In this document: in pieces, positions 8,973 through 17,045 of the stretch
Layout of the letters: every line of letters starts with the position of its first letter
Numbering within the stretch: position 1 is the stretch's first letter
NCBI GenBank assembly: GCA_017303335.1
Contig: JAFLBK010000002.1
Span: forward strand, 434,001-498,000
Length of the DNA stretch: 64,000 nucleotides
Direction: 5' to 3'
Origin: Chitinophagales bacterium
GTDB taxonomy: Bacteria > Bacteroidota > Bacteroidia > Chitinophagales > Chitinophagaceae
Notes under the pieces: model-generated
What the model was told of the DNA's origin: nothing
What the model saw: the letters and a program-made list of their open reading frames with translations, nothing else
Database searches by the model: none
Made by a program: the position numbers and the translations under genes

Positions 8973-9524
8973 TTGGCCGAACCAATCAAATACAGTGAAG
9001 AGGAACTGGTACTGCTTCTCCGGCAAAGAGACCAACAGGCATTTTCCTATTTATACGATCATTACGCCGCGGCGCTTAACGGGGTGATCTTCCGGATGGT
9101 GGAAGACCGGGAACTGGCTGCCGACATTCTCCAGGAAGCCTTTGTGAAGATCTGGAATAATTTCACCAGCTACGATCATTCCAAGGGGAGGCTTTTTACC
9201 TGGATGCTGAATATCGCCCGGAACCTCACCATTGATACCCTCCGGAGCAAGGGATACAAAAAGCAATCGAAAATCTCGGGGGATGAAAATTCCGTAAGTA
9301 ATTTTACGGATGATGGCCGTACAGCCGACCGCTTCGATGCATTGGGCATACGCAAGCAGCTGGCGAACCTCAGGCCCGAGCAACGATCGATCATCGACCT
9401 GGCGTATTTCCATGGATATACACAGGATGAGATATCGAAGGAACTGGATATTCCTTTGGGTACCGTTAAGACCCGCATGCGGGCAGCCATTATCGAACTT
9501 CGAAAAATACTCGATTACAGTTGA
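8973..9524 (+). CDS. ECF-type RNA polymerase sigma factor
   Basis: A 183-residue protein with sigma region 2 (FSYLYDHYAAALNGV, then DILQEAFVKIWNNF and FTWMLNIARNLTIDTLR) and sigma region 4 (IIDLAYFHGYTQDEIS with the helix-turn-helix LDIPLGTVKTRMR). The length is normal for the ECF class. The start appears to be TTG at 8973; no in-frame ATG gives a full region 2. The next gene begins inside its stop codon (TTGA overlap) and encodes an anti-sigma factor, so the pair is translationally coupled. It probably directs a small envelope-stress or housekeeping regulon; the fasciclin gene downstream is a possible target. Confidence 0.93.
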   Translation: MAEPIKYSEEELVLLLRQRDQQAFSYLYDHYAAALNGVIFRMVEDRELAADILQEAFVKIWNNFTSYDHSKGRLFTWMLNIARNLTIDTLRSKGYKKQSKISGDENSVSNFTDDGRTADRFDALGIRKQLANLRPEQRSIIDLAYFHGYTQDEISKELDIPLGTVKTRMRAAIIELRKILDYS

Positions 9525-10324
9525 ATGCACAAGAGATCATAGCATCCGGGATACTGGAAATGTACTGCACCGGCCTTACGTCGGCTGCGGAAAATGCCGA
9601 AGTAGCGCAGTGGGCGAAGCAATATCCCGAAGTGGCCGCCGAACTCGACGCCATCCAGGCCGGTTTGGAAACCTATGCACGGGCCAACGCGGTTGAACCG
9701 GATCCTTCCGTAAAGGAAAAGGTATTGGCCGGTATCAATGCCGCTTCGCAAGCGCCTGTTGTACCGATACCCGTTGCCGCGAAAAAAGAAGGCACCCTTG
9801 TTCGCCGGATACCGGCTTACTGGAAATACGCGGCCGCTGCCAGTATACTGTTGCTGCTGGGCAGTATGTACGTCAATTACTCCCTTTACACGAAATACCA
9901 GGAAGCCAGCTCCGGACTGGAGGTGGCACAGGCGGAATTGAAAAATCAAAAAGAAATGATGACGGAGATGGGGGATGCCATGAAGATCATGGGCGACATG
10001 CACGCCACACCGATGGCTGTCAGGAGCATCGATTCCACCTCTGATATGGGCGCCCGGATGTACTGGATGAAAAGTACCAATGAAGTGTATATCGATCCAA
10101 CCCATCTTCCCGATGCGCCGGCCGGGAAACAATATGAATTCTGGGCGATCGTTGACGGAAAGCCGGTTAACGCGGGTGTGATCACGGGCGTTGTGAACGG
10201 TAAAAAAGTCTATCTCCAGAAAATGAAAAGTTTCGGCAATGTGCAGGCCTTCGCGATTTCCATGGAAGCCGAAGGCTCGGCAAAAACGAAGCCCGATAAG
10301 GTGATGGCGATTGTCAACATATAA
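9521..10324 (+). CDS. Membrane-bound anti-sigma factor, RskA-like
   Basis: A 267-residue protein with a cytoplasmic N-terminal helical domain (EIIASGILEMYCTGLTSAAE and the following helices), one transmembrane segment (about 107-123) and an extracytoplasmic RskA-type C-terminal domain with LPDAPAGKQYEFWAIVDGKP and FAISMEAEGSA. RskA proteins sequester their ECF sigma factor at the membrane and release it on a signal. The TTG start overlaps the sigma stop by 4 bases. The segment between membrane helix and C-terminal domain is coiled-coil-like and methionine rich (KEMMTEMGDAMKIMGDMH). A strong terminator follows 24 bases after the stop. Confidence 0.9.
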   Translation: MNAQEIIASGILEMYCTGLTSAAENAEVAQWAKQYPEVAAELDAIQAGLETYARANAVEPDPSVKEKVLAGINAASQAPVVPIPVAAKKEGTLVRRIPAYWKYAAAASILLLLGSMYVNYSLYTKYQEASSGLEVAQAELKNQKEMMTEMGDAMKIMGDMHATPMAVRSIDSTSDMGARMYWMKSTNEVYIDPTHLPDAPAGKQYEFWAIVDGKPVNAGVITGVVNGKKVYLQKMKSFGNVQAFAISMEAEGSAKTKPDKVMAIVNI

Positions 10325-10347
10325 ATTCTCCCTTACGACGATACCCG

Positions 10348-10373
10348 AGCCTGGATCTTCCAGGCTTTTTTAT
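10348..10373 (+). terminator. Rho-independent terminator after the sigma/anti-sigma pair
   Basis: Perfect 8-bp stem AGCCTGGA/TCCAGGCT with a 3-base loop, followed by a run of T residues. Confidence 0.9.
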
Positions 10374-10471
10374 TTCCCCTTTCTTTAAAAAAAGGGCCGT
10401 GTAAAAAATCCGGCCTGTTTCATTTTGCGTAGATGAAGAAAATCATTCATCAAAAAAAATAAAAAAGCATT

Positions 10472-11029
10472 ATGAAACAGTTACGAACAGTATTTGCAGC
10501 AGCAGCCATGCTGGTGGCAAGCGCGGGTTTTGCCCAGAAAGAAAATACGGTCATGGTGGGCGGCGCCGCCATGTATCCCAGCAAGAACATTGTTGAGAAC
10601 GCGGTGAACAGCAAGGATCACAGCACGCTGGTGGCGGCAGTAAAAGCAGCCGGGCTGGCAGAGACGCTCCAGGGCGCCGGACCTTTTACGGTGTTTGCGC
10701 CCACCAACAGCGCTTTTTCGATGCTTCCTGCCGGAACGGTCGACAACCTCCTGAAACCTGAAAACAAGGCGGCCCTTACCGGTGTGCTTACCTACCATGT
10801 GGTAGCCGGCCGCTGGAACGCAGCCGATATCGCCAGGCTGATCAAAGACGGAAAAGGAAAAGCGGAAGTGAAAACGGTTGCGGGTGGTAAACTCTGGATC
10901 ATGATGGAAGGAGAGAAGATTGTTATCAAAGACGAGAATGGCGGCATGGCCTATGTGACGATCGCCGATGTGAATCAGCGTAACGGCGTGATCCATGTGA
11001 TCGATCATGTACTGTTGCCAAAGATGTAA
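10472..11029 (+). CDS. Secreted fasciclin (FAS1) domain protein
   Basis: A 185-residue protein with a signal peptide (cleavage likely after SAGFAQ). It carries one FAS1 domain: KDHSTLVAAVKAAGLAETL, the first conserved box GPFTVFAPTNSAF, the middle box LTYHVVAGRW, and the second conserved box VTIADVNQRNGVIHVIDHVL. FAS1 domains mediate adhesion or protein contacts outside the cell. A terminator follows. It is a stand-alone gene downstream of the sigma/anti-sigma pair, separated from it by a terminator. Confidence 0.93.
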   Translation: MKQLRTVFAAAAMLVASAGFAQKENTVMVGGAAMYPSKNIVENAVNSKDHSTLVAAVKAAGLAETLQGAGPFTVFAPTNSAFSMLPAGTVDNLLKPENKAALTGVLTYHVVAGRWNAADIARLIKDGKGKAEVKTVAGGKLWIMMEGEKIVIKDENGGMAYVTIADVNQRNGVIHVIDHVLLPKM

Positions 11030-11060
11030 CCCGGAACGTTGGTTTTTAGTTAAGATACGA

Positions 11061-11091
11061 GGGCCTGTTCTGAAAAGAACGGGCCTTTAGT
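11061..11091. terminator. Hairpin between convergent fasciclin and acetyltransferase genes
   Basis: GGCCTGTTCT and AGAACGGGCC pair around a GAAA loop and are followed by TTTAGTTTTT on the plus strand. It should terminate the fasciclin transcript and overlaps the end of the convergent gene. Confidence 0.8.
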
Positions 11092-11638
11092 TTTTCAGGA
11101 GCGAATAGGCCGCGGTATCGAGGAAGCGGCCGCCGAAGAAAATATTTTCACGGTAATATCCTTCCCGTATAAAGCCGGCTTTTTCCAGTAAGCGGGCCGA
11201 GGCCAGGTTGCCCGGGTTGATATGCGCTTCAATGCTGTGCAGGTTCATGCTGTCGAATCCATACCCGATCACAGCAAGCAGCGCCTCGTACATGATGCCC
11301 TTGTTCCAGTGATCGGGATGTAATACATAGCCCACTTCGGCCCGGTGATTTTCCGGTTGCAACCGCCAGAAGCAGATGGTTCCGATCATTTCCTGCGGCG
11401 AATCCTTAAGAGCGATCGCCCACATAATGCTTTCGTTGGAATCGCCGAAGATATTGATCCGGTCGATGAAAGCCTCCGCGTCGTGCAGGGATGTGGTCTT
11501 CTCCCGTTCGATGTATTGCATCACCCGGTCATCGGATCGCAGGAAGAGCATTTGTTCGCCATCCGCCTTCGTCAGCCGGCGAAGCAGCACACGTTCTGTT
11601 TGCAAAACGGGGAAAGGAGAGAAGTTGAATGTAAGCAT
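11087..11638 (-). CDS. GNAT acetyltransferase of the RimJ/RimL type
   Basis: A 183-residue protein starting with the RimJ/RimL pattern LQTERVLLRRLTKADGEQM. It then has WRLQPENHRAEVGYVLHPD, the acetyl-CoA loop HWNKGIMYEALLAVI, and LHSIEAHINPGNLASARLLE with GFIREGYYRE, all typical of the subfamily that acetylates N-termini of ribosomal proteins or small amines. No signal peptide. It is monocistronic, read toward the fasciclin gene. The true substrate cannot be inferred. Confidence 0.9.
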   Translation of the reverse strand: MLTFNFSPFPVLQTERVLLRRLTKADGEQMLFLRSDDRVMQYIEREKTTSLHDAEAFIDRINIFGDSNESIMWAIALKDSPQEMIGTICFWRLQPENHRAEVGYVLHPDHWNKGIMYEALLAVIGYGFDSMNLHSIEAHINPGNLASARLLEKAGFIREGYYRENIFFGGRFLDTAAYSLLKN

Positions 11639-11673
11639 GCGGGTGAAGGGGTTGCTGTACGGGCTAAGATAGG

Positions 11674-11702
11674 GAAAAAAATATCCCGCCGGGGGCGGGA
11701 TA
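11674..11702 (-). terminator. Rho-independent terminator of sucC
   Basis: Stem TATCCCGCC/GGCGGGATA with a GGG loop at 11682-11702. Read on the minus strand it is followed by a T tract, 24 bases after the sucC stop codon. Confidence 0.85.
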
Positions 11703-11725
11703 GCTGTATGAATGTGTTGACTGAT

Positions 11726-12937
11726 TTACGCGACGGCTTTGTTCACCAGTTCGGCGGCCTCGCTGAGCAGGATGGCGCTCTGTACTTTCAGCCCGCTTTC
11801 GTCGATCAGTTTTTTGGCCACATCCGCGTTGGTGCCTTGCAGGCGAACGATGATGGGGATGTTGATATTGCCGATGGATTTGTAGGCGTCGATCACACCC
11901 TGTGCAACCCGGTCGCACCGTACGATACCGCCGAAGATATTGATGAGGATGGCTTTCACCTTCGGATCCTTCATGATGATGCGGAACCCGGCTTCCACGG
12001 TTTGTGCATTGGCCGTACCGCCTACGTCGAGGAAGTTGGCGGGTTCGCCACCGCTGAGTTTGATCATGTCCATGGTGGCCATCGCCAGTCCGGCCCCGTT
12101 CACCATACAGCCAACGTTTCCGTCGAGTTTTACAAAATTGAGGTTGTATTGTCCGGCTTCCACTTCGGTGGGGTCTTCTTCGCTCAGGTCACGCAGCGAA
12201 GCGATATCGGCATGGCGCATCAGCGCATTGTCGTCGATGTTCATTTTACAATCCACGGCGATGATCTTGTCGTCGCTGGTTTTGAACAGCGGGTTGATCT
12301 CGAGCATGCCGCAATCGGAACCTACATAGGCATTGTAAAGGTTGGTTACGAATTTCACGCAGTTCTTGAAAGCCGTTCCGCTCAGCCCCAGGTTAAAGGC
12401 GATCTTACGTGCCTGGAAGGCTTCGAGGCCACCGCCGGGGTACACCCATTCTTTGAAGATCTTTTCAGGGGTATCGTGCGCCACGTCTTCGATGTTCATG
12501 CCACCTTCGGTACTGTACATGATCACATTCTGACCGGTAGAACGGTCGAGTAATATAGACAGGTAGAATTCCTTTACGGGGCTGGGACCATCATAATATA
12601 CATCCTGTGCCACCAGCACTTTGCTTACGAGTTTGCCCGCGGGGCCTGTCTGCAAGGTTACGAGGGTGCCGCCCAGGATATTCTTGGCGATCTGCATTAC
12701 GTCTTCGGCCGATTTGCCAACGGCCACGCCGCGTTGTTCGGTACCGGCGATCTTTCCCTTACCACGTCCGCCGGCATGGATCTGCGCTTTCACCACCGCG
12801 AAATTGCTTGCATACTGCGTATGTATCTGCCTGTATGCCTGTTCGGCTTCGCCCGGGGTACTGCAGGGGATGCCTTCCTGCACGGGAACATTGTATTTCT
12901 TCAGTATCTCTTTTGCCTGGTATTCGTGAAGGTTCAT
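11726..12937 (-). CDS. sucC: Succinate--CoA ligase, ADP-forming, beta subunit
   Basis: SucC (403 residues) forms the ATP-grasp and CoA-ligase half of succinyl-CoA synthetase in the TCA cycle. The start [19 protein letters not shown] is canonical. The ATP-grasp region has [13 protein letters not shown], the metal site lies around MLEINPL, and the C-terminal part has [13 protein letters not shown] and [16 protein letters not shown] sequence ([15 protein letters not shown]). The frame extends 77 codons upstream through a repeat element, but that extension is low complexity and has no family support. sucD is not adjacent. The gene is flanked upstream by a long hairpin repeat and followed by a terminator. 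Confidence 0.96.
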   Translation of the reverse strand: MNLHEYQAKEILKKYNVPVQEGIPCSTPGEAEQAYRQIHTQYASNFAVVKAQIHAGGRGKGKIAGTEQRGVAVGKSAEDVMQIAKNILGGTLVTLQTGPAGKLVSKVLVAQDVYYDGPSPVKEFYLSILLDRSTGQNVIMYSTEGGMNIEDVAHDTPEKIFKEWVYPGGGLEAFQARKIAFNLGLSGTAFKNCVKFVTNLYNAYVGSDCGMLEINPLFKTSDDKIIAVDCKMNIDDNALMRHADIASLRDLSEEDPTEVEAGQYNLNFVKLDGNVGCMVNGAGLAMATMDMIKLSGGEPANFLDVGGTANAQTVEAGFRIIMKDPKVKAILINIFGGIVRCDRVAQGVIDAYKSIGNINIPIIVRLQGTNADVAKKLIDESGLKVQSAILLSEAAELVNKAVA

Positions 12938-12968
12938 AACGGAAAAATTTCGGCGAAGATAAGGAACA

Positions 12969-13105
12969 GTTTGGAGTTTCGGATTTTGAGTTCGGCCACT
13001 ATTTCCTGAGGGGGAAAAAGTCTGAATGCTGAACCACCAAACCTTAAACTTTAAACCTTGAACCTTGAACCTTGAACCTTGAATCATAAACCTTAAACTC
13101 CAAAC
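12969..13105. repeat. Long imperfect hairpin with AACCTTGA word repeats
   Basis: Outer arms at 12969-12986 and 13088-13105 are inverted repeats (gtttggagttt shared exactly). The interior has about four tandem copies of the heptamer AACCTTG at 13053-13082. It sits in the divergent gap between sucC and the purine nucleoside phosphorylase gene and belongs to the class of word-based intergenic hairpins seen elsewhere in the window. Confidence 0.75.
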
Positions 13106-13123
13106 CCTTAACATATCTTCCCT

Positions 13124-13131
13124 TACCTTTG
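13124..13131 (+). promoter_or_regulatory. -7 element upstream of purine nucleoside phosphorylase
   Basis: TACCTTTG matches the Bacteroidota -7 consensus TAnnTTTG and lies 20 bases before the ATG. No TTG is present at the ideal upstream spacing. Confidence 0.45.
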
Positions 13132-13151
13132 GCGCTAAACAGAAATAGAAC

Positions 13152-13967
13152 ATGATAGCAGCGATCAATGAAGCCGTGGATTTTATCCGGAAACACTATG
13201 AACACAAACCCGCCGTGGGTATTGTACTGGGCAGCGGGATGGGAAGTTTCACCGACGAGATACGCATTGAAAAAGAGATACCCTATTCAGATATCCCGCA
13301 TTTCCCGGTGAGTACCGTGGCGGGGCATAAAGGCAAACTGGTATTTGGCGAAGTGGGGGGTAAAAAAGTGGTTTGCATGGCGGGGCGTTTTCATTATTAC
13401 GAGGGATATACGGCCCAGCAGGTTGTATTCCCGATCCGGGTGATGAAATTCCTGGGCATTGAAACCCTCTTGCTCAGCAACGCGGCCGGTGGCGTAAACC
13501 CGGCTTTCCAGGTAGGCGACATGATGATCATCACCGATCACATCAGCCAGCTGATACCGAATCCCCTGATCGGGAAGAACGAGCAGGAACTCGGTCCGCG
13601 TTTCCCGGATATGAGCGAGCCGTATTCCAAAAAACTGATCGCACGGGCTAAACAAATCGCCGCGGAAAAAGGGATCGCCCTGCGGGAAGGTGTATATGTT
13701 GCCGTTACGGGCCCTACGTTTGAAACCACCGCCGAATACAAAATGATCCACGTGATGGGAGGCGATGTGGTGGGCATGAGTACGGTACAGGAAGTGATCG
13801 CCGCGGTGCACATGGGCCTGCCGGCCTTTGCCACCAGTGTGGTAACCGACCTGGGCCTCCGGCCCGAAGGCATGCCGCCTGTTACGCATGAAGAAGTACT
13901 GCATGCGGCCAAAACCGCCGAACCAAAATTCAAGGCATTATTCTGCGAACTGATCGCACAATTATAA
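13152..13967 (+). CDS. Purine nucleoside phosphorylase
   Basis: A 271-residue protein of the trimeric PNP-I family, which splits purine nucleosides to base plus ribose-1-phosphate in salvage. Motifs seen are the phosphate loop GIVLGSGMGSF, HKGKLVFGEVGGK, MAGRFHYYEGY, the base-binding region SNAAGGVNPAFQVGD, and VAVTGPTFETTAEY with VGMSTVQEVIAA. Length is normal. The following porin gene begins 7 bases after the stop, so they are probably co-transcribed. Specificity (guanosine/inosine versus broader) cannot be settled from sequence alone. Confidence 0.95.
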   Translation: MIAAINEAVDFIRKHYEHKPAVGIVLGSGMGSFTDEIRIEKEIPYSDIPHFPVSTVAGHKGKLVFGEVGGKKVVCMAGRFHYYEGYTAQQVVFPIRVMKFLGIETLLLSNAAGGVNPAFQVGDMMIITDHISQLIPNPLIGKNEQELGPRFPDMSEPYSKKLIARAKQIAAEKGIALREGVYVAVTGPTFETTAEYKMIHVMGGDVVGMSTVQEVIAAVHMGLPAFATSVVTDLGLRPEGMPPVTHEEVLHAAKTAEPKFKALFCELIAQL

Positions 13968-13974
13968 TTAACCG

Positions 13975-15984
13975 ATGAAGCGAGTTCTTGCCGTACTGGC
14001 ATTGTTCATAATTTCCCCGTTGGTATACGCACAGGAGCCCGGGTTGCTGAATAAGGTAGGCAGCCGGGTGCGTAGCATTGGAGGGGGCGGACAGGGTGGC
14101 GGAGCCGATACCATCGGCTTTGTGCATCGCGACGACCGCAAGGATTCGATTTCCATCACGTTCAAATACCTCGATTCGATCCGTTCCAATACGTTCGATT
14201 CGAGCATCAACGATTTCGACAGGTACTTCCCGGTTCCTGCATCCTGGCAATACCTCGGTAATAACGGGGCGGCCGCTTACCCGCTCATTTATACACCCAA
14301 TCTCAAACCGGGTTGGGATGCCGGATTTCACGCCTACGACGTATACCGGTTCACGCTCGAAGAATCGAAGTTTTACAAGACCAACCGGCCCTTTACCCAG
14401 TTGAGTTACCAACTGGCTTCGGGCAAGGAACAAATGATCAAGGCCTTTCATACCCAGAACCCCAGGCCGAACTGGAACTTCGGATTCGATTACCGCCTGG
14501 TGAGCGCCCCCGGTTTTTACGTAACACAGAACAGCAATCACAAAAGCTACCGCCTGTTCAGTAATTACCAGGGCAAGCGAAAACGTTACGCGGCCTATCT
14601 CGTACTCGTCGGTAACACCTTAAAGAAATCCGAGAACGGCGGCATCAAGTACGACTCGTTGCTGCTTGATCCCAATTACAAGAAACGGTATTCGATACCC
14701 GTTAACCTGGGCAATGCCAGTTTGTATGAACCCAATCCCTTCCTGTCGAGCGTTACAACAGGGAATATTTACAAAGACTTTACGTTCTTCTTCCGGCATT
14801 CGTACGACCTGGGCAAACGGGATTCCGTGGCGATAAACGACTCCACGACCGAATATCTTTTCTACCCCAAACTCCGCATACAGCATAGTTTCACCTACAG
14901 CTCGAATGATTATTTCTTCAAGGATGAGAAGGCGGATTCGGCCATTTACAAAACCTGGTACGATACCACGCTGAAAGCCCCGATTGATACTTTCTATGCC
15001 CGGGAGAAATGGTCGGTGATCCGGAATGATTTTTCCCTGCTGCAGTTCCCGGATACAAAGAACCCCGGCCAGTTCCTGCTGGTAGGCGCCACGCTGGAGA
15101 ACATCAAAGGAACATTGAAGGGTGGCCGTACGCATAACTACCATAACCTGGTTATACACGGTGAGTACCGCAACAAAACCCGCAATAAGCTGTGGGATGT
15201 GCTGGCTAAAGGAGTATTTTATGCCAATGGATTGAACGCGGGTGACTACAGCGCCCAGGTCAGCATCGCCCGTCAATTGAACAAAAAACTGGGCGGCGTG
15301 CGCATCTTCTTCAGCAATGTGAACCGCACCCCTTCTTTTGTATACGATAATGGTTCTTCCTTCAACCTTACGAATTACAGCATCACGAAAAAAGAGAACA
15401 TCATTTCCTTTGGGGCCGAGGCCAGCGGGCCGTTCATCAGTCTTGGATTCAAAAATCACCTGATCAATAACCTCGCTTATTTTACCGATTACTACCATAC
15501 GGCACAAAGCGGCAAACTGATCAACCTGATGCAGTTCAGCGCAGCAAAAAAGTTCAGTCTTACCAAACGCTGGAAATGGTACTTTGATGCCACGGTGCAA
15601 GTGGTCGACGGAAGCGCACCCATTAAAGTGCCCCTTGTATATACCCGTAACCGGCTGGCTTATGAAGGAGTGTTCTACAAAAACCTGAACCTGAGCACGG
15701 GTATCGAGCTTCGCTATCACACACCGTTTGAGGCGTATAATTTCTCGCCGCTGCCGGGCCAGTTCATGCCACAGGATACCGTTACGATCAAGAACCTGCC
15801 CGACATTGCGGCATTCTTCCACTTCCGTATCAAGTCATTCACTGCTTTCCTCCGGGCCGAAAATCTCAACAGCGTGCAGTTCACCAATGGCTTCGGATTC
15901 ACCAATAATAATTTTGCCGCCCTGCACTACCCGATGCAGGGGTTCATCTTCCGTTTTGGCATACGCTGGGGTTTTGTAAACTGA
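13975..15984 (+). CDS. Putative outer-membrane porin (Porin_10-like beta-barrel)
   Basis: A 669-residue protein with a signal peptide ending near VYAQ and a Gly-rich stretch at about 38-45. The body is rich in alternating aromatic/polar beta strands (for example NLVIHGEYRNKTRNKLWD and FHFRIKSFTAFLRAENL) and it ends in a barrel-like strand, FRFGIRWGFVN. This matches the putative porins of Bacteroidota. It has no TonB plug. The substrate is unknown; co-location with purine nucleoside phosphorylase hints at nucleoside or other small-molecule passage but does not show it. Confidence 0.75.
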   Translation: MKRVLAVLALFIISPLVYAQEPGLLNKVGSRVRSIGGGGQGGGADTIGFVHRDDRKDSISITFKYLDSIRSNTFDSSINDFDRYFPVPASWQYLGNNGAAAYPLIYTPNLKPGWDAGFHAYDVYRFTLEESKFYKTNRPFTQLSYQLASGKEQMIKAFHTQNPRPNWNFGFDYRLVSAPGFYVTQNSNHKSYRLFSNYQGKRKRYAAYLVLVGNTLKKSENGGIKYDSLLLDPNYKKRYSIPVNLGNASLYEPNPFLSSVTTGNIYKDFTFFFRHSYDLGKRDSVAINDSTTEYLFYPKLRIQHSFTYSSNDYFFKDEKADSAIYKTWYDTTLKAPIDTFYAREKWSVIRNDFSLLQFPDTKNPGQFLLVGATLENIKGTLKGGRTHNYHNLVIHGEYRNKTRNKLWDVLAKGVFYANGLNAGDYSAQVSIARQLNKKLGGVRIFFSNVNRTPSFVYDNGSSFNLTNYSITKKENIISFGAEASGPFISLGFKNHLINNLAYFTDYYHTAQSGKLINLMQFSAAKKFSLTKRWKWYFDATVQVVDGSAPIKVPLVYTRNRLAYEGVFYKNLNLSTGIELRYHTPFEAYNFSPLPGQFMPQDTVTIKNLPDIAAFFHFRIKSFTAFLRAENLNSVQFTNGFGFTNNNFAALHYPMQGFIFRFGIRWGFVN

Positions 15985-16019
15985 TGACCAATCTCATGTA
16001 AGCATTCATTCGCATGTGT

Positions 16020-16049
16020 TTGAATTTCCCGCAAACCGGGTTAGCTTTG
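16020..16049 (+). promoter_or_regulatory. Consensus Bacteroidota promoter of the metal-handling operon
   Basis: TTG at 16020-16022, exactly 19 bases, then TAGCTTTG at 16042-16049. This matches TTG-N19-TAnnTTTG. The ATG lies only 8 bases after the -7 element, so the transcript would have almost no leader. Confidence 0.65.
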
Positions 16050-16057
16050 CATAGCAG

Positions 16058-16444
16058 ATGAAAAAACTCACCGTTGCCATATTAGCGTTTGTTTACCTGG
16101 CCATCTCCTCGGGGATCGCCCTGGAGATCCACTACTGCATGGGTGAACAGGCGGGTGTAGAGCTATACGGAACCGGCGACGACAAATGCGGCCGTTGTGG
16201 TATGACCGATACCAAAACAGGTTGCTGCCACGATGAGTACAAACTCTACAAGTTAGAAGACTCTCATAAATCCGTTTCCAACGATATCAGCATTTCCGCC
16301 CCGGAAACGCTGCTGGCCGATCATCATTTCCTGTACAATGGCAGTATGCCTGTGCAGGCGGCCGCTTCGCCCGTATACCTCAATTCCCCTCCCGAAGATA
16401 CCGGTCCATCCGCCCGTGTATTGCACGGTGTTTTCCGGCTATAG
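16058..16444 (+). CDS. HYC_CC_PP family protein
   Basis: A 128-residue protein with an N-terminal signal or anchor helix (about 4-21). It carries the motifs that name the family: HYC at 25-27, a CC pair at 56-57 and PP at 111-112. Extra cysteines at 44 and 47 (CGRCGM) make a possible metal site. Histidines cluster at 89-90. The family occurs in Bacteroidota next to metal-related genes and its biochemical role is not known. It is the first gene of an apparent operon with two HMA-domain proteins and a TonB-dependent receptor, so a role in envelope metal handling is likely by context. Confidence 0.8.
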   Translation: MKKLTVAILAFVYLAISSGIALEIHYCMGEQAGVELYGTGDDKCGRCGMTDTKTGCCHDEYKLYKLEDSHKSVSNDISISAPETLLADHHFLYNGSMPVQAAASPVYLNSPPEDTGPSARVLHGVFRL

Positions 16445-16534
16445 AACCGATTCCGCGTTTTTCATCCCCTGTGCCAGGGTGAGTCTGCATGCGTAGGCAT
16501 GCGCATCATTTGATCATTCTTAAATTTTTATACA

Positions 16535-16996
16535 ATGAAACGAGTATCCCTTTTCGCGATAGCGATCATCAGCCTGTTCTCCTTAACTACCGTTGCGCAA
16601 ACCACCAAAACCGAAACCATCAAAGTATGGGGCAATTGCGGTATGTGCAAAACCACCATTGAAAAAGCCGCACGGAAAGCCGGCGCTACAAAGGCAAGCT
16701 GGAATGAAGACAGCAAAGAACTGAAAGTAACCTACGCCGCCAATAAAACATCTTCCGCCAAAATCCAGGAAGCCATTGCCAAAGCGGGTTACGATACACA
16801 GGAATTTACCGCCGATAACGGCGCCTACTCTAAACTGCCGGCCTGCTGTCATTACGACCGTAAAGCGGCGGTGGCCCCGGCCGATACACAAAAAGCGAGC
16901 GATGTTACCTATGCCTGCCCCATGCATCCGGATGTTACCAGCGATAAAGCCGGTACCTGTTCCAAATGCGGTATGGAGCTGAAGAAAAAGCAATAA
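16535..16996 (+). CDS. Secreted heavy-metal-binding protein: HMA domain plus CPMHP motif domain
   Basis: A 153-residue protein with a signal peptide (cleaved near VAQ, residue 22). An HMA-like domain (about 26-90) has the metal-binding CGMC at 35-38. It is followed by LPACCHY (Cys104, Cys105, His106), and by a C-terminal heavy-metal-binding motif CPMHPDV...CSKCGMEL (128-148), usual in copper-handling systems. This suggests a periplasmic metallochaperone, probably for copper, but the metal is not proven. The HMA-CCHY module recurs at the N-terminus of the next gene product. It begins 90 bases after the HYC_CC_PP gene. Confidence 0.85.
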   Translation: MKRVSLFAIAIISLFSLTTVAQTTKTETIKVWGNCGMCKTTIEKAARKAGATKASWNEDSKELKVTYAANKTSSAKIQEAIAKAGYDTQEFTADNGAYSKLPACCHYDRKAAVAPADTQKASDVTYACPMHPDVTSDKAGTCSKCGMELKKKQ

Positions 16997-17045
16997 GGCA
17001 GTCATATTATTCATGGATGGTCTTATCCATCCGAAACATCGTAGT

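Noticed and set aside
11345..12553. 402-codon frame opposite sucC and the RimJ-like gene
   Set aside because: It spans two genes on the other strand and the gap between them; no motif or ribosome site supports it.
13053..13082. AACCTTG tandem copies considered as a separate satellite
   Set aside because: They lie within the larger hairpin and are better seen as part of that element.
12938..13168. 77-codon N-terminal extension of SucC
   Set aside because: It consists of the translated hairpin repeat (RFKVQGLKFKVW-like) and adds nothing seen in the family.
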